Below are positions 21,970 through 21,970 of a stretch of DNA of 21,970 nucleotides, piece after piece (within the stretch, counting starts at the first letter, position 1; each line of letters opens with the position of its first letter). The translations under genes and the position numbers were made by a program. Source of the stretch: an uncultured Butyricicoccus sp. (GTDB lineage Bacteria; Bacillota; Clostridia; Oscillospirales; Butyricicoccaceae); assembly GCA_910584935.1 (NCBI GenBank), contig CAJUDU010000041.1, positions 1 to 21,970 of the forward strand, in the 5' to 3' direction. Below the pieces are notes generated by a model, which was not told the DNA's origin, did not search any database, and saw nothing but the letters and a program-made list of their open reading frames with translations.

Positions 21970-21970
21970 G

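Noticed and set aside
1..21970. Circular element or phage genome
   Set aside because: The end repeats are inverted, not direct, and the content is chromosomal housekeeping and transport genes without phage or plasmid functions.

Overview
The window looks like chromosomal DNA of an anaerobic Gram-positive Clostridia-type bacterium, most likely Oscillospirales/Ruminococcaceae-like. This is inferred from the strong GGAGG-type ribosome sites, the lipobox lipoproteins, an ECF sigma factor paired with a DUF4179-like partner, an MBOAT/DHHW/DUF4358 cassette and the mid-range GC. No rRNA or tRNA is present to fix the taxonomy.

Layout. Positions 1-54 and 21916-21969 are a perfect inverted repeat that looks like the end of an insertion sequence, so the window probably runs from one IS copy to another. 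Next come an AGCS sodium/alanine symporter (minus strand) and a divergent LysR regulator. From 2.7 to 11.9 kb lies one tightly packed plus-strand operon for a multisubunit cation/proton antiporter of the Mrp/Mbh type. Its order is E, F, G, a DUF4040 subunit, a fused MbhE-MnhB subunit, C, then four consecutive ND5/MrpD-like large subunits. All four keep the Glu/Lys/His/Lys positions expected of working channels. No hydrogenase or NADH dehydrogenase subunits are present.

A strong terminator (about 11.97-12.0 kb) is followed by a four-repeat CRISPR array without cas genes. Its minus-strand repeat ends in GGGGACGAAA, the type III-A style handle, and a promoter sits on its right side. After that comes a decayed surface-protein-like gene. 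A minus-strand block then runs from 18.3 back to 13.3 kb: SGNH lipoprotein, DUF4358 lipoprotein, MBOAT acyltransferase, DHHW (AlgX/AlgJ-like) protein and prfB. The first four look like a cell-surface polymer O-acylation system. Its leader carries a consensus promoter, three hairpins and an intrinsic terminator before the first gene, which suggests attenuation. prfB (RF2) has GGG where many RF2 genes carry the autoregulatory frameshift UGA.

The right end holds a MATE efflux transporter and an ECF sigma factor/membrane-anchored DUF4179-like pair with an ECF-type promoter, then the right inverted repeat.

The most unusual items are the four-large-subunit antiporter operon, the structured leader upstream of the acylation genes, and the orphan type III-like CRISPR array.
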